DNA of 64,000 nt, from NCBI GenBank assembly GCA_035578905.1, contig JAQJVL010000302.1, positions 146,472 through 210,471 on the forward strand, read 5' to 3'. The position numbers and the translations under genes are program-made. A model generated the notes under the pieces. The model was not told the origin of the DNA and searched no databases. It was given only the letters and a program-made list of their open reading frames with translations. Shown here piece after piece: positions 11,200 to 22,096 of this stretch; within the stretch, counting starts at the first letter, position 1, and each line of letters opens with the position of its first letter. The DNA is from Stictocephala bisonia (taxonomy: Eukaryota; Arthropoda; Insecta; Hemiptera; Membracidae).

Positions 11200-13080
11200 G
11201 AAGCAAGGAGGATAGAAGAATGTTTGTGACGGTCAGGACAAATTATGTATGGGAGATCCGAGAAGAAATGAGGAATGCATGGCAGAAACTCCTGGATGAA
11301 GATGGAGAAGGTGATCCCTGGGGAAAGGCCTACAATATTATCATGGACAGGATGAAGAAGGAAACTACACTGATGAGTCGAGAAAGGCAGATGGAAGTTA
11401 CACTGTGACCGTGGAAGAGAACTTGAAGACAATGATAGAAGAACTGCTGCCTGACGACAACGCAGAGGAGGACACAGCTGAGCAAGGAGTACTGAGGACG
11501 AAGATGGAATTGGAGTGTGAAGGTGCTGAAGAGGTGAACTTCACAGAGGCTGAATTGGACGAGGTGTTGAAACAGATGAAGAATGGAAAGACACCTGGAC
11601 ACGACGGGGTCAAGATCGAGATTGTGAAGGGAATGTATGAAAGATTAAGAAGTCACCTGTTTTGTTTTTACAACAGGATGATAACGGAAGGAGTCTTCCC
11701 ATCAGGATGGAAGAAAGGAATAGTGAAAGTGTTCCTGAAGAACAGGGACCCGAGTCTGGTAAAGTCGTATAGACAAGTGACTCTGTTGTCTGTGTTAGGG
11801 AAGATAGGAGAGAAGCTGTTGGTCAGAAGAATGAGAAGATGAATTGAAGAACAGGAATTACTGATCGATAGACACTATGAATTCAGAGAGGGAAGAGGAA
11901 CTGTGCATGCACTAATGACGGTCAAGAAAGACGTGGAAGAAACAGAAAAGAAGTATGTGTAGCGGTCTCATTGTACATCTCAGGGGCGTTTGATTCTGCT
12001 TGGTGGCATTTTGAAGATGTTGAGAACATGGAACTGCCCAAAAAGGTCTACAGAGTAATCAGAGACTACTTCACAAGAAGAGGCGTCGTGCTGAGAGTAG
12101 GAAACGAGGAAACCGGAAAGAGAATGACAAGAGGATGCCCGCAAGGATCAGTAGTAGGACCACTCCTGTGGAACGTGACGTTTGACAGCCTTTTGAGGAT
12201 GGATCTAGTAGAAGGTGTGACGATCACAGCGTATGCGGACGATACACTGCTGTTGGTGAGAGGGCGATCGTCGGGACAGCTGATTGTATGAGGAAGTGAA
12301 AATGCAAGAAAAGTTGTAGAGTGGGAAGGAAGCAGGAAGTTGACTTTTTCAAGATCCAAGACAGTGATGACGATGCTGGAAGAAAGGCTTGTCAGAGGAC
12401 GAAGAATACAAGTGGAAGGAGAACATATCAGCTGCAAGAAGGAGATGAAGTACCCGGGAGTGATCGTAGGTACCAACATGTCATTCGAGAGATACGTGGA
12501 AGATCTGGCCGAAAGAATCAAGGGTGTCTATGGAAGATTAGCAGGACAGGCAAAGGCCAATGGAGGAATGTCAGGAAAACACTCGATGATACTGTACAGA
12601 GGATGAGTGGAACCAGTACTGCTGTACGGATGTGAGTTGTGGGGAACGGAAGTCTGAAAACAAGAAGCCAAAAGAAGACTGATGGGAATCCAAAGGAAGA
12701 TGATGTTGAAGATGACTAAGTGCTATAATCGCCGTCTCGCACGACGCTGCCAGGGTGCTAGCTGGAGCAATACCAGTCGACCTGCTCGTCGAAGAAAGAA
12801 GTAAGATCTGGAAGGACAAGGAAGCCGGAAGGAACAGGGAAGAAAGAAAAGCAACCAGAAGGGAAGAGACATTTGACGAATGGCAACGAAGATGGGCAGC
12901 AAGTGAGAAAGGAAGAGAAACCTTAAACTATATGCCAGATGTGAGGAAGATACTCGAAGAGGACTGGGAAATGGACAACTACTTGACGCAGTTCATGTCA
13001 GGACATGGAAACTTCAAAGCCAAACTGAAGAGATTCAACCTGGTAGAAGAGGACCATTTGTGAATGCAGAGAATTGAAAA
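11200..13080 (+). pseudogene. R1-clade LINE reverse transcriptase, decayed
   Basis: Purine-rich coding stretch in shifting frames. Near 11240-11390 a Lys/Glu-rich linker; near 11560-11620 KNGKTPGHDGVKIEIV, the RT entry block; near 12131-12170 RGCPQGSVVGPLLWNV, with the GCPQGS and Trp-Asn typical of the R1 group; near 12230-12255 AYADDTLLLV, the catalytic pair intact; near 12610-12640 PVLLYGCELWG. The tail VDLLVEERSKIW...FMSGHGNFKAKLKRFNLVEEDHL resembles the R1 C-terminus before its zinc finger, of which only Cys-Glu-Cys remains before another LINE starts at 13081. R1 elements usually target 28S rDNA; no rDNA is visible here. Composition differs from the AT-rich surroundings. Several stops make it dead. 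Confidence 0.85.
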
Positions 13081-13590
13081 CAGCAGTTATAGTGGCTCTC
13101 TTGAAAGTTGTGAATAACAGTATTGAAAATGGCGTGTTTCCAGATTCATTTACAGTAGCAAGAGTTATTCCGTTATGTAAAGGGGGGAATAAAGGACAAT
13201 GTTTCAATTATCAACCTACATAATTGTTGAGCGTGGTGGGCAAGATACTAGAAAAATGTGTAAAAAAACAATTAGTTAAATATTTATTTGACAATAAAAC
13301 TAGCAGCAACAATCAGTTTGGGTTTAGAAGTGACTTAAACTATGATGACGCAATTTTTAATTTAGTAAATCAAATACATCAATTTAGCAAACGATTCACG
13401 AATTTTATTAATCTTTATTGACTTGGCAAAGGCCTCTGATTCCTTAGATAGAGATATATTGATTAGTAAATTACATTTTCTTGGATTCATAGGGAATGCA
13501 ATAGATTGTTTCAATAGCTATTTGAAAGATAGAGAACTGTTAGTATATGTCAAGGGTTCCAGGAGTGAGACAAACTCAAAGATTTTCTGA
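13081..13590 (+). pseudogene. LINE reverse transcriptase fragment lodged in the R1 copy
   Basis: Carries NGVFPDSFTVARVIPLCKGG (13130-13190), LLSVVGKILEKCVKKQL (13225-13275), NNQFGFRS (13309-13332) and a broken Asp palm motif near 13420-13460. These are RT motifs 1-3 of a LINE of the CR1/Jockey type, distinct from the R1 around it. It ends near 13590, where a minisatellite starts. It either inserted into the R1 or was joined during rearrangement; I see no clear target duplication. Confidence 0.75.
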
Positions 13591-13603
13591 AAATGTCCAG
13601 GTT

Positions 13604-13668
13604 TTAACCGCCCACCCGTACACGTACAGTGATGATGACCAACCCACCCACCCATACACGTACAGTGA
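13604..13668 (+). repeat. CCCACCCATACACGTACAGT minisatellite, two units
   Basis: Two units of about 34 bp, here with GATGATGA in place of GGTATTGA after the TACAGT core. It separates the inserted LINE fragment from the R1 C-terminal tail, so its arrival or expansion marks the junction. Confidence 0.9.
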
Positions 13669-13852
13669 TGATGATTGGAAATTATTTGAAGAGGAACGGA
13701 GGAACTTTAAGGAACTACTGGTGAGGAAGAACCTAAGATGGAGAAAGGAAGACTTTGGATTCGATACAGAAACGAGAAAAGCGTTCATGGAGACAGCCAG
13801 AAGATTAGGAAGAAAACGGGAAGATGGAGATGATAAAGAACAGAGGAAATAA
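13669..13852 (+). pseudogene. Last exon-like tail of the R1-clade LINE ORF2
   Basis: Reads WKLFEEERRNFKELLV and ends with a Lys/Arg/Glu-rich stretch and a stop at 13850-13852. Its style and purine bias match the R1 piece at 11200-13080, and it would be the C-terminus after the zinc finger. The intervening zinc-finger region (perhaps 20-30 codons) is missing, replaced by a LINE fragment and a minisatellite. The following ~250 bp, to about 14105, look like the R1 3' UTR, ending at a run of C. Confidence 0.55.
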
Positions 13853-14105
13853 ATGATTATACTAAAAGTAAGTAAGAATGAGAAATAGAGATGAGACTAA
13901 AACCGATGATCCCTAGCGTAAAGGGCGCAAGGGTAAGGGGAGATGTGCTTTAGGTTTGGGGGTACAGAATCTACCCAGAAGAGGATTAAGGTCAAAGCCA
14001 AGAAAATGGAGGCAAATAGAGGATCAGGAGAGCGGCCTGGTAAGTAAATCAAAGACTTGAGCCAGGGGTGGTGGTGGGAAAGGTGGGTTTCAGCTCGGCA
14101 CATTT
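13853..14105 (+). mobile_element. Probable 3' UTR of the R1-clade LINE
   Basis: Purine-rich non-coding stretch continuing the composition of the R1 copy and ending at a C-run (14107-14119). No poly(A) or repeat tail is visible, so the boundary is inferred. Confidence 0.4.
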
Positions 14106-14118
14106 CTCCCCCCCCCCC

Positions 14119-14640
14119 ATGCGGATGATGCTATGTTCCAAGCGTCTTGCATGAACTTCCGTCAGTCCTCTGCCTATCTTCAGATACAGCTAGACCTTCT
14201 TTCTCCGTGGCTTCAGAAATGGAGGACCAAATTTAATCCTACAAAGTACGAGGCCACGTCTGCTTCACGAGAAATCACTTTGGGGGTGTGGTGAGACATA
14301 GGCTGACCTTGAACGGTGAAGTCATCCCATGGTGCAAGAGGGCTAAATACCTGGGTATCACACTGGATAGGATGCTATCTTACCATGGACATTTTACCAC
14401 GAAGCTTCAAGCACTCATGGCTGCAACTTGGAAGCTTGGTCCATTGATTCGAGGGACTTCTCCTCTGACTGTATCTACAAAATTGCTCCTATACACATCC
14501 ATCATCAAACCCTGTCTTCTCTATGGAGCCTCTGCCTGGTATACTCTCGCCTCCTCCACCAACAAGAAGTAGCTGGAGAGTTTCAAGGCAGCCATCCTGC
14601 GACCAGGGACGAAGCCAGATATTGCAGAAGGGGGTCCACA
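14119..14640 (+). pseudogene. Jockey-clade LINE reverse transcriptase fragment
   Basis: Begins directly after a C-run with HADDAMF (the catalytic YADD with Tyr changed to His), then a palm-to-thumb region. LTLNGEVIPWCKRAKYLGITLDR (in pieces near 14300-14370), KLLLYTSIIKPCLLYGASAW (near 14481-14545) and SSTNKK follow. The wording LNGEVIPW and YLGITLDR is typical of Jockey-clade RTs. The N-terminal half is missing and two frame changes occur, so it is a 5'-truncated dead copy. Confidence 0.85.
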
Positions 14641-16712
14641 CGAAAAATTTGACTTCGCCCATGGTTCTAGCACCCAAAGTTTTAGAGTATGTAAAAGTAA
14701 TATCATAATATACAAACCACATAATCTTTTTAAATCATTAAACACCCACAATGTTAATTTCGTAACATTATATATCAATGCAGAATTGTAGGAATGGACA
14801 CATGACGTTTGAAAATATCATAATAAAATTAAATACTTTTTATTCAGTTTAAATCAACATAAAATAATTTCTCGTTTGTTTCATTTCATTCCTATACATT
14901 CAGGGTACCTTACTGTCCTGAATGTATAGGAATCCTCGTAACTTACTTAGACCCTTCATTATATACATATGTATAAAATCAATGCTTAGACTCATATATG
15001 TTTAAAGAATACTAAACACATAAATGTAGATTACAAAACGGGATCTCTTTTTAAACAAACCAAAACCACCTTCCAATGCTTATGGGCACTGGTCATGGCT
15101 TACTTCTCGTTATGCTCGCCAACATTTCAATCACTTATTAACACATATCACATTCTATTTCGTATTTCATTTTCTACTTTTTATTCTTAGTTAATTTAGT
15201 TCTACATTATTAAAAATAGTGAAACAAGCTGAGTACAAAAGGATAATTTCAGAATACATACATTCACCTGATTATAAGTTAACCTAAATTTCAACAGTAT
15301 TTTATACAGTTTTACCTTTTGTAGTTTGTAGTTTTTGTACATAGGAAATTACGTAATAATTAAAACCTACTCTTAAGATCACCTGTAAAAAATGAGCTAA
15401 ATCGTTGTGAGAAAAGAATTGTCTAATATACGAATAATTTCACATATAGTGCTACGCTTCTATTATATATTGAAGAATTAAACGTAATTTCAGGGGGAAA
15501 TAATATTTAATAAGAATAACAAATTACTAAAACTTATTAATGTAACAATGTCTATCTATTTTGTCTGTCTGTCCATGCAATGGTGGCCTTAAGCGTGCAT
15601 GCGTGAGGGGCGTAGTTCATAATAATAACGGCACAGTTATTTTTAGGATATGCCAATTTTCGAAGTATCTTTGTTACGATTTAATACGGCTATAAAATAG
15701 CTCGTAAGAAGGCTTCTTTCACATAACACGAAACAATTTCGTACGAGTGTTATCTATTGTTGGTTGATTTTAACACTACACGACTTTTTGTTTTGTTAAA
15801 AAATACGCTTTGCATTGAAATATATTCTAAAAATTAGAGTGATATCACCAGCCTTTAGTTCTTATTCTTACATATGAGACGCCGACACAACGTTGAATTA
15901 GTTTTTAACTGTAATGTAAGATACGGTGTCAATATATTAAATGTATACTTTATTTAGTTTTAAGCATTAGAAACTACCCTCTTGGTGATAATAAAAAAAA
16001 AAAAAAACTAACTTGTATTGTAAGAATAGCGTATTTTGTTTATTTGTAAATCATTCATAGATTAGCCTACAATATCGTTCATAACTCTGTAAGCACGTAG
16101 AAACCTCGAAGAATAGTTGGTTAGAAAAATAAAACTCAGCAGACTGGTCATAAGTTAAGAGCAAGAGCACCCTGGGTTAGCAGCAACTCCCGATGGTCTT
16201 AATGATGACGATGGACTTGTTGGAATAAAACGCCCGTACAACTCAAACAATTTTGTAAGGCCTGCAACTCAGCAGTAGTTAAATTTGTGAGGTTAACTAA
16301 TCCAATGTTATTTTCAGTGTTTACATTTCTGTTATTTATAAACAATATTCTTAATGCTGCGTGACAGCTACCGCTTTCATCCAGTGGGCCTACAATTACA
16401 TTTTATTATGAACACGGCTACAGTACTAAATACAATCACAGGTGTTATTTTAGTCCTAGAACAGACCGGGCCATGTAGTAGGCGTGTAGGAGAGGTGTGC
16501 ATTCAAGATAGTAGATATCCCCCACCGCATTTCTCCTACGTATATTATGTACAGTCTGTTCAAAATCTTATTAAGGTCGTGGCTATGTTTATATAATTTG
16601 ATCGATGGTGATTGTGTTATTGAAATTAAAGATATAAAAACTGGAACAAATATTGAGATAGTAATAACAATAACGATAATAATTTAAACAATAGTGCTTC
16701 TTCTATAATATA
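14641..16712. other. 2-kb AT-rich stretch without a recognised gene
   Basis: Holds a perfect hairpin at 14888-14933, an A-run near 15993-16008, and a 40-bp block near 15866-15905 (ACATATGAGACGCCGACACAACGTTGA, in part) that recurs at 46091-46125. An 80-codon frame at 16354 is unmatched. I see no coding or RNA gene. Confidence 0.5.
14888..14933. repeat. Perfect 17-bp hairpin
   Basis: ATTCCTATACATTCAGG at 14888-14904 pairs perfectly with 14917-14933 across a 12-base loop. It could be a small foldback repeat or a regulatory hairpin. It is too short for an ordinary microRNA precursor. Confidence 0.9.
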
Positions 16713-17640
16713 TTGTACAACTTACCATTCGAGGGTTCAACTCGTGGCTCGCTGATACTATTTATGTTTGGTGAGTCGGGCACACTGCGTGGAGTGCCTT
16801 CATAGTGTTACGATACACCAACAATACTGTCTTGTACAGCTTACCGTTCGAGGGCTCAACTCGTGGCTCTCTGATACTATTTATGTGGTGATTTAGTTTG
16901 TTTTGATAAATTACACTAGATCGTGTGATTTCTTCCTTCACTGTTAGTATATTTAAATCTTTGTGGATAGTGTTGTTGGACACAAACCATGGAGGACTGA
17001 TAATGTTTCTCAAAATTTTGGACTGGAATCGTTGGAGGATTTCAATGTTTGATTCACTTGCAGTACTCCAAAGGTGTATTCCATAAGTCATCATTTAGAT
17101 GACCAGGAGTTTTTTCCATTCCTGTATACAGGCTTTAATAACATTTTGTATTCAACAATTTTACTTGGTTTTGAAATTTTGGATTTGGATGCTACTAGCC
17201 ACAAAAGTTGTTTAATTTTCAAATTAAGCTGTTGTTTCTTTGACCAGATATGTGTTTTCCAGGTTAATATTTTATCTAAATGCATCAAAGATACTTAACA
17301 CTTTCTACTTGAGGTAGTATTATGTTGTTAAGTGGTACATTAGGAGTGAGACCATTTTTTAGTGTGAATGTTATGTGGCTGGATTTTGACTCATAGACTC
17401 TTATCCTCCAATTCTTAAGCTATAATTGGATATTATTCAAGGTGTGTTGTGGATTTTGAGATGCAACCACTCGATTCTCACGAGAGGACAGAAAGGCCGT
17501 GTCATCAGCAAAAGTAGATGTGGTAGTAAGATCTTTCATGCATAACATATAGAGCAACGGACGTAAACACTTTTTTAAGGAACTCCAGCTTCAATTGGAA
17601 GCAAATTAGATAAAACATCGTGTACAATAGCCATGGGATA
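16713..17640 (-). pseudogene. Jockey-clade LINE reverse transcriptase, C-terminal half
   Basis: Minus strand, in order: LLPIEAGVP near 17600 (RT motif before the palm), FADDTAFLSS near 17500 (catalytic Asp pair), LDKILTWKTHIWSKKQQL near 17280, MMTYGIHLWSTASESNIEILQRFQSKILRNI near 17090 (in two pieces), and DLNILTVKEEI near 16960. This order and wording are Jockey-type. A 50-bp segment at its end is duplicated (about 16720-16773 and 16836-16890). Frameshifts at 17094 and 17300-17580 make it inactive. Confidence 0.85.
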
Positions 17641-17666
17641 TCTTGATCTGTGGTTCACGTCACGGT

Positions 17667-18352
17667 CAGTGTCGGGGGAAGGGGCATCTCTACCAATAAG
17701 AAATGTTTAGCGTGCTACTAGCATTGCTCTTACCATTAACTCACCACGCCCACAAGTTACCTCATTGATATTTATGTATAATCATGTTACTTTGTATTAT
17801 AATGTGTTATCATGTTATAATTATAGGCCATTATTTTCTTAGTCTGATCTTTAATGAGAAAATAAAATCATATGGAATACAACAACATTATACACTAATT
17901 AATTTATACAATGTAGGTTATGTTAGTAAATAAGTACTGTACAAGTTTGATTGTATGCAGTCCGTACTTTAATTTTGTAATAAGAAATACATACTCGTGA
18001 ATCACCTTTTGAACAATATTCAAGTCATTCTATTTAAAGATAGATATCTTTTAAAATTCTTGACGGTATGTATTTTTCGTGATGGTGTTCATTACTATTT
18101 TAGTTTAATAAGCTACACATCACTTAAATTAAAGTATTATTTAAATTATAACATATGTGGCTAAGTTATTAAATACAACAACTAATAATACAAACAAAAT
18201 TGCACCAACATTTGCAATAACAAACGCTTTCGATACAAAAAGAAGGCAGTGACACTCCACTTTTCAACAGCTGATCAGACGGTGTAGCCAATGTCTGCAT
18301 GTCAGGCTAGTATAAAGCCACGCATGCGTATGCCGTACCTTTCCCCCCACTA
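17667..18352. mobile_element. Possible hAT-like MITE
   Basis: The left end CAGTGTCGGGGGAAGGGGCA (17667) and the reverse complement of the right end TAGTGGGGGGAAAGGTACGG (from 18352) are imperfect inverted repeats of about 20 bp. The left end starts with CAGTG as in many hAT ends. The interior is AT-rich and has no transposase. Eight-base flanks (GTCACGGT, ACAACCAA) do not match, so the call rests on the ends alone. It separates two Jockey pieces in the same orientation. Confidence 0.35.
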
Positions 18353-18402
18353 ACAACCAAACATTTTAAAATTAACAGTTTCGATAGCTCAAGATATTCC
18401 GT

Positions 18403-19900
18403 GTCTACTGTAGCTTCATTTGGAATAATCTACCAGTCAAATATGATTTAAGAATATTGTAGAATGGATGAGGGAACGCCAATTAAATTTTGTACAAAAG
18501 TCCCGTATGCCAAACCTTATCAAAGGCTTGCGATACATCAAGCAATGCAGAAGAACATTTTGGCTTATTTTCTAGAGCAGACCTAATAACATCAGCTACT
18601 CGATGGATTTGTTCAAGCGTAGAATATTGTCTCCTGAATCCAAATTGGTGGTCGGGAATGTAATTGGACCAATCAATTATTGATTGCAACCGCTGCAAGA
18701 GTAATCTTTCAAATAGTTTGGAATGATTGGGAGGAGACTTATGGGTCTATACGAGCTCATTTAATTTGGAGGCTTGCCTGGTTTCATAACAACCAGGCAA
18801 GTTGCCTTAAAAACTTGTGCAACCTTCCACTGTGATGGAAAGACTTCCAATCTTAGGATGGCGTTAAATATAAATTTCAGTAATAATATACCTTTTCTCG
18901 GAAGATTCTTGAGAATTTGGTCGTTGATTAGGCCAAAACCGGAAGCTTTGTGTGATTTAAGGCAATCTACAGCTTTCTTTACTTCCATGGGTATAACGGC
19001 CAGTGACTGGTTACTTCCGTGGACTGGTAGTGAAAGTTGCAATGGGGCCTCAAGGAATTCTATTATTTCACTTTCATCAACAGTAGGATCTGGAGAGAAC
19101 GGAGTGAATACGTTAGAAAAGGTTAGTGAATACGTCTAGAAAATAAAAAAGACTTTTCTTCAAAGCTCTTCACCCATGACCCATCTTCCTTTCTAATGGG
19201 AGGTATCTGTTTTTGGGCTTTTTTTTAAAAGTATTAGGTAAATTTTCAAAGGGAATAATCTGTTTCAGCAGCAGGAGTTAAATATTCAGTGTAGCTTTCA
19301 AACCACTTATTTTTCAATTCACACAACATTTGTTTTAAGCGTCGAGATACTCGGTTAAAATTTTGTTTATCATTTGGATTTCTTGGATTGTGCCAAATTC
19401 TTCAATATCTGCTCTTCAGCAATAAAACACTTGATGTTCAATGGATAAGTATCAGGTTTATCATATCCTATTTCTACTTGCCAAGGAGTTGCCTTCCAAG
19501 CTGCAGATTGAACTACACAGTTATAATCGTGTATACACATTTCTATTTCAACAGTGGTCTCAAGGGTAAACTCAAATTAATATTGTTATTAACACGCTCT
19601 TTAAATTGTTCCCAGTCTGTATACTTATAAGACAGACACAGGGGTTTATCTAGAGGAACAACAACGTTACTAAATGTAACCAAGATAGGTTAGTATCATG
19701 AAAGATCTAAACAAGAAGACACTTGTAATAAATCTTGTGACATACCTTTTACAATTAGAAAGTCCAACAAATCAGGTATTTTATTTTGGTCCGTAGGCCA
19801 GTACGTAGGTTCACCTGTTGATAAAAAAAATCAATTTATTTCCCGTACTGCTAAAAAAGTTCTCTACCCCGTGCAGTTATAAGTCGAGACCCTCAGTGTA
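18403..19900 (-). pseudogene. Jockey-clade LINE: endonuclease end and reverse transcriptase start
   Basis: Minus strand. Near 19800 the endonuclease C-terminal block YWPTDQNKIPDLLDFLIVKG; near 19620-19560 a linker DWEQFKERVNN; near 18990-18900 KAVDCLKSHKASGFGLINDQIL; near 18860 VFPSQWKVAQV; near 18650 DHQFGFRRQYSTLEQIHR; near 18520 ALLDVSQAFDKVWH (first catalytic Asp); then KSYLTGRLFQ near 18430. It matches Jockey order closely. It may be the 5' part of the copy at 16713-17640, but the two overlap slightly at the strand before GVPQGS, so they may be separate copies. Multiple frame breaks. Confidence 0.85.
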
Positions 19901-20235
19901 CATGTTTAGCAATTGATTTAACACCAAGAGTATTGAAAAAATTTGAAAATGCTCTACACGTATGACACAATGTGATTAACTGTGATAAAAAAATTGATGT
20001 GATAAAATAGATCCATGCCAAATTGCTTATAATTTCTTTTCTAGCAGAATGCTTTTTGATTCCTGAAAACCCAATTGAAATTAATAACATACAATTCAAC
20101 TTAAACTTAACAAAAACCACCAAACAATCTGACCTAAACTCTGAAATACTAAAACAACTAATTCTAGAGACAATATATAAAAACTATTCAAAACCTTTAT
20201 GGACTCATATTTATACAGATGGTATGAACTGCTGA
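19895..20235 (+). pseudogene. RNase H-bearing LINE fragment
   Basis: A plus-strand frame of about 70 codons ending LWTHIYTDGMN, where IYTDG is the first catalytic motif of RNase H. The preceding ILKQLILETIY helix is typical of the RT-RNase H linker in I/R1-type LINEs. The rest of the RNase H is missing after 20235, where a different repeat starts. It is a short dead fragment. Confidence 0.6.
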
Positions 20236-20430
20236 GGTCAAACTGGTAGACTACGTGATCCTAAACTGCCCCAAACATACATGTTTATGAGGCCAAACTA
20301 CTGTCAGGTAGGTGAGCCCAATCTCTGCTTTGAACGTCTAAAGTTATATGTTCGAAATTGATATATGCTCACAGCAGTTTGACCTCAGCCGCATAGTGGG
20401 TCCAAACTGCTGCTGTGCTCAAACTACTTT
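20226..20430. repeat. Cluster of CAAACTGCTG-type motifs
   Basis: The motif GAGGTCAAACTG at 20235, GAGGCCAAACTACTG near 20291, its inverse CAGTTTGACCTCAG near 20373, TCCAAACTGCTG near 20401 and CTCAAACTACTT near 20419 lie within 200 bp. Two form an inverted pair. It may be a decayed short tandem repeat or a binding-site cluster; no TIR/TSD is seen. Confidence 0.6.
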
Positions 20431-21240
20431 ATATACCTAGACTGATGTATATTTTTGTAATATTAAGGAATAATTTGTACACATTTATTTATAGAATAAA
20501 ATAAATATGCTAACTTTCTCTTTAAAATGCTTATACTACATTTTTACAAGATATATATTTCTAAGTTCAGGTATTATAGCACTAACCTAGTAATACATTA
20601 TTGTAAATAATTCATGAAATGTTTGACAAATTATTTTCCAAATAAATATCTTGCAAATGGTTACATGAATTGTAATTTTGTATGTATTCAACTAATTTAT
20701 ATACATTATAAATATATGACCTTCATCGCTTCCGACTCATTATGTCACTCGCCATATTGTTACAGTATTTAGACATTGCTTTATTTTGATTGATGGTCAT
20801 TTTTAACAGTCATGTTTTAAAAAAAATCGTCATATTTAGTAATTTGTGTAGGCCTAATTAAATCATATTAAATTAATCATTTCTTAAATACTGGGATATA
20901 TTTATTAGTAAAACTAAAATGTTTGAAAAGTAATTATGTAAGAATTGTTGTCGAAGTAAAATAATTGATTTTCTCATGGCAATGGGAAAATTGAGCAAGA
21001 TTATAATATATTATTTTAATTATAATTGATATCATTCATCCGGTTCGCTTTGGGTTTCGTCTTTCTCTCCACGAAAATGTTTGTTGTAACAAAATGTCTG
21101 CTTTTTGAAACCAAATTGTCCACGGGACATTTATATATCACAGCAAATAATTTCATGTACTGTATTAATTCATTCAGCATACTTCAGGAGCAAATATAAG
21201 TGACCACGTTTCAACTATTTTTGAATGTTTGGAAATTAGT
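20431..21240. other. AT-rich spacer, nothing recognised
   Basis: No frame longer than a few tens of codons and no repeats that I can pair. It lies left of the promoter-like segment at 21286. Confidence 0.5.
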
Positions 21241-21285
21241 GTGTTTGTAGACAATTAGTGGGTGTATTATCCTCACTTTTCTGGC

Positions 21286-21344
21286 CTCTGATTGGTCGAG
21301 AGCGGTCACGTGACCTTTCCAAGATGGCGGCGGTCACGTGAATC
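21286..21344 (+). promoter_or_regulatory. Promoter-like segment left of the Polinton
   Basis: Within 60 bp: an inverted CCAAT box (GATTGG), two E-box sites (GTCACGTGA, twice) and AAGATGGCGGC, a YY1-type motif usual near arthropod and vertebrate transcription starts. GC content is well above the surroundings. The Polinton starts at 21345. Inference: the provirus landed in or near a host promoter whose gene continues at 29382 and beyond. Confidence 0.5.
21339..21344 (+). repeat. Left target-site duplication of the Polinton (TGAATC)
   Basis: Six bases TGAATC directly before the AGTCCTACCAAC terminus. The right flank at 29382-29387 is TGAGTC, one mismatch. Polintons make 6-bp duplications. Confidence 0.75.
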
Positions 21345-21646
21345 AGTCCTACCAACCCTGTGGGAATTTTCCCTCCAATAATTTTCTTCAAATTCCCAAT
21401 TTTCCCTCAAATTAGCTTGTTATACTATATAAAATGCCAAGATGGCGGCCTTTACCTTGTTATACTATATAAAATGCTGCATGCGCGAGGAATTTACTAT
21501 TGTGCTACATTAAACAGCTGTACTCTGTGGTTTATTTCATATTTACATTATAACAAATGCAATATTTCATATATACACTATAACAATTTAATACTCTATG
21601 TACCAGAACACAACTGCACAGATCGGATGTTAGTGGTGCGACACTC
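21345..21646 (+). repeat. Left terminal inverted repeat of the Polinton
   Basis: Matches the right terminus in reverse complement at several blocks: the first 25 bases, TTTCATATATACACTATAAC near 21571, ACTCTATGTACCAGAACACA near 21593, and CTGCACAGATCGGATGTTAG near 21614. It contains an internal duplication of CTTGTTATACTATATAAAATG and a second AAGATGGCGGC. Weaker similarity (TTGACTTTGACGC, GATTGGTTCCCCC) continues to about 21850. Confidence 0.85.
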
Positions 21647-21847
21647 AAGGTTGACTTTGACGCGCACCTCATTGCAATTAACGACAGCTAATAACTCTTG
21701 ATTACAACTTGCATTTTATCAAACTGCAGTTATGTTTAATTGGTTTAATTCCCACCACTAGCAAGCGCACCTGATTTCAATTAATGACAGCTCATAACAC
21801 ATGAATGCAAGCGCTCCTGATTGGTTCCCCCATCCCCCCTCCCTCCC

Positions 21848-21890
21848 CACTTTATATACTGCCACACTCAATCTGTCTCATTCTCTCTCT
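21848..21890 (+). promoter_or_regulatory. Candidate core promoter for the Polinton polymerase gene
   Basis: CTTTATATACTG at about 21850 is a good TATA box, with an initiator-like TCAATCTGTCTCATTC about 25-30 bases downstream. It lies at the inner edge of the left terminal repeat, 250 bases before the first codons of the polymerase gene. Predicted by eye only. Confidence 0.45.
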
Positions 21891-22096
21891 AGCGCTCAAT
21901 CTGATCAGACGTCGGTTGCTCTTACGTTTTGATTTGATCAACTAGATTTTGAATATCCTTGCTTTTTTAAAGAATACTGAGGTTTTATAACTAGATTTGA
22001 ATATCCTTGCTTTTTTAATCAGATTTTACTTTGATTTATAATAAATTTTTAATAAATTTTTTATTGAAGTAAATTTAATTGTATCCTAACCTAACT

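Noticed and set aside
14601..14660. CCAGGGACGAAGCCAG considered as a hAT terminus
   Set aside because: No inverted partner found within several kilobases.
14888..14933. Hairpin considered as a microRNA precursor
   Set aside because: A 17-bp stem and 12-base loop are shorter than usual precursors.
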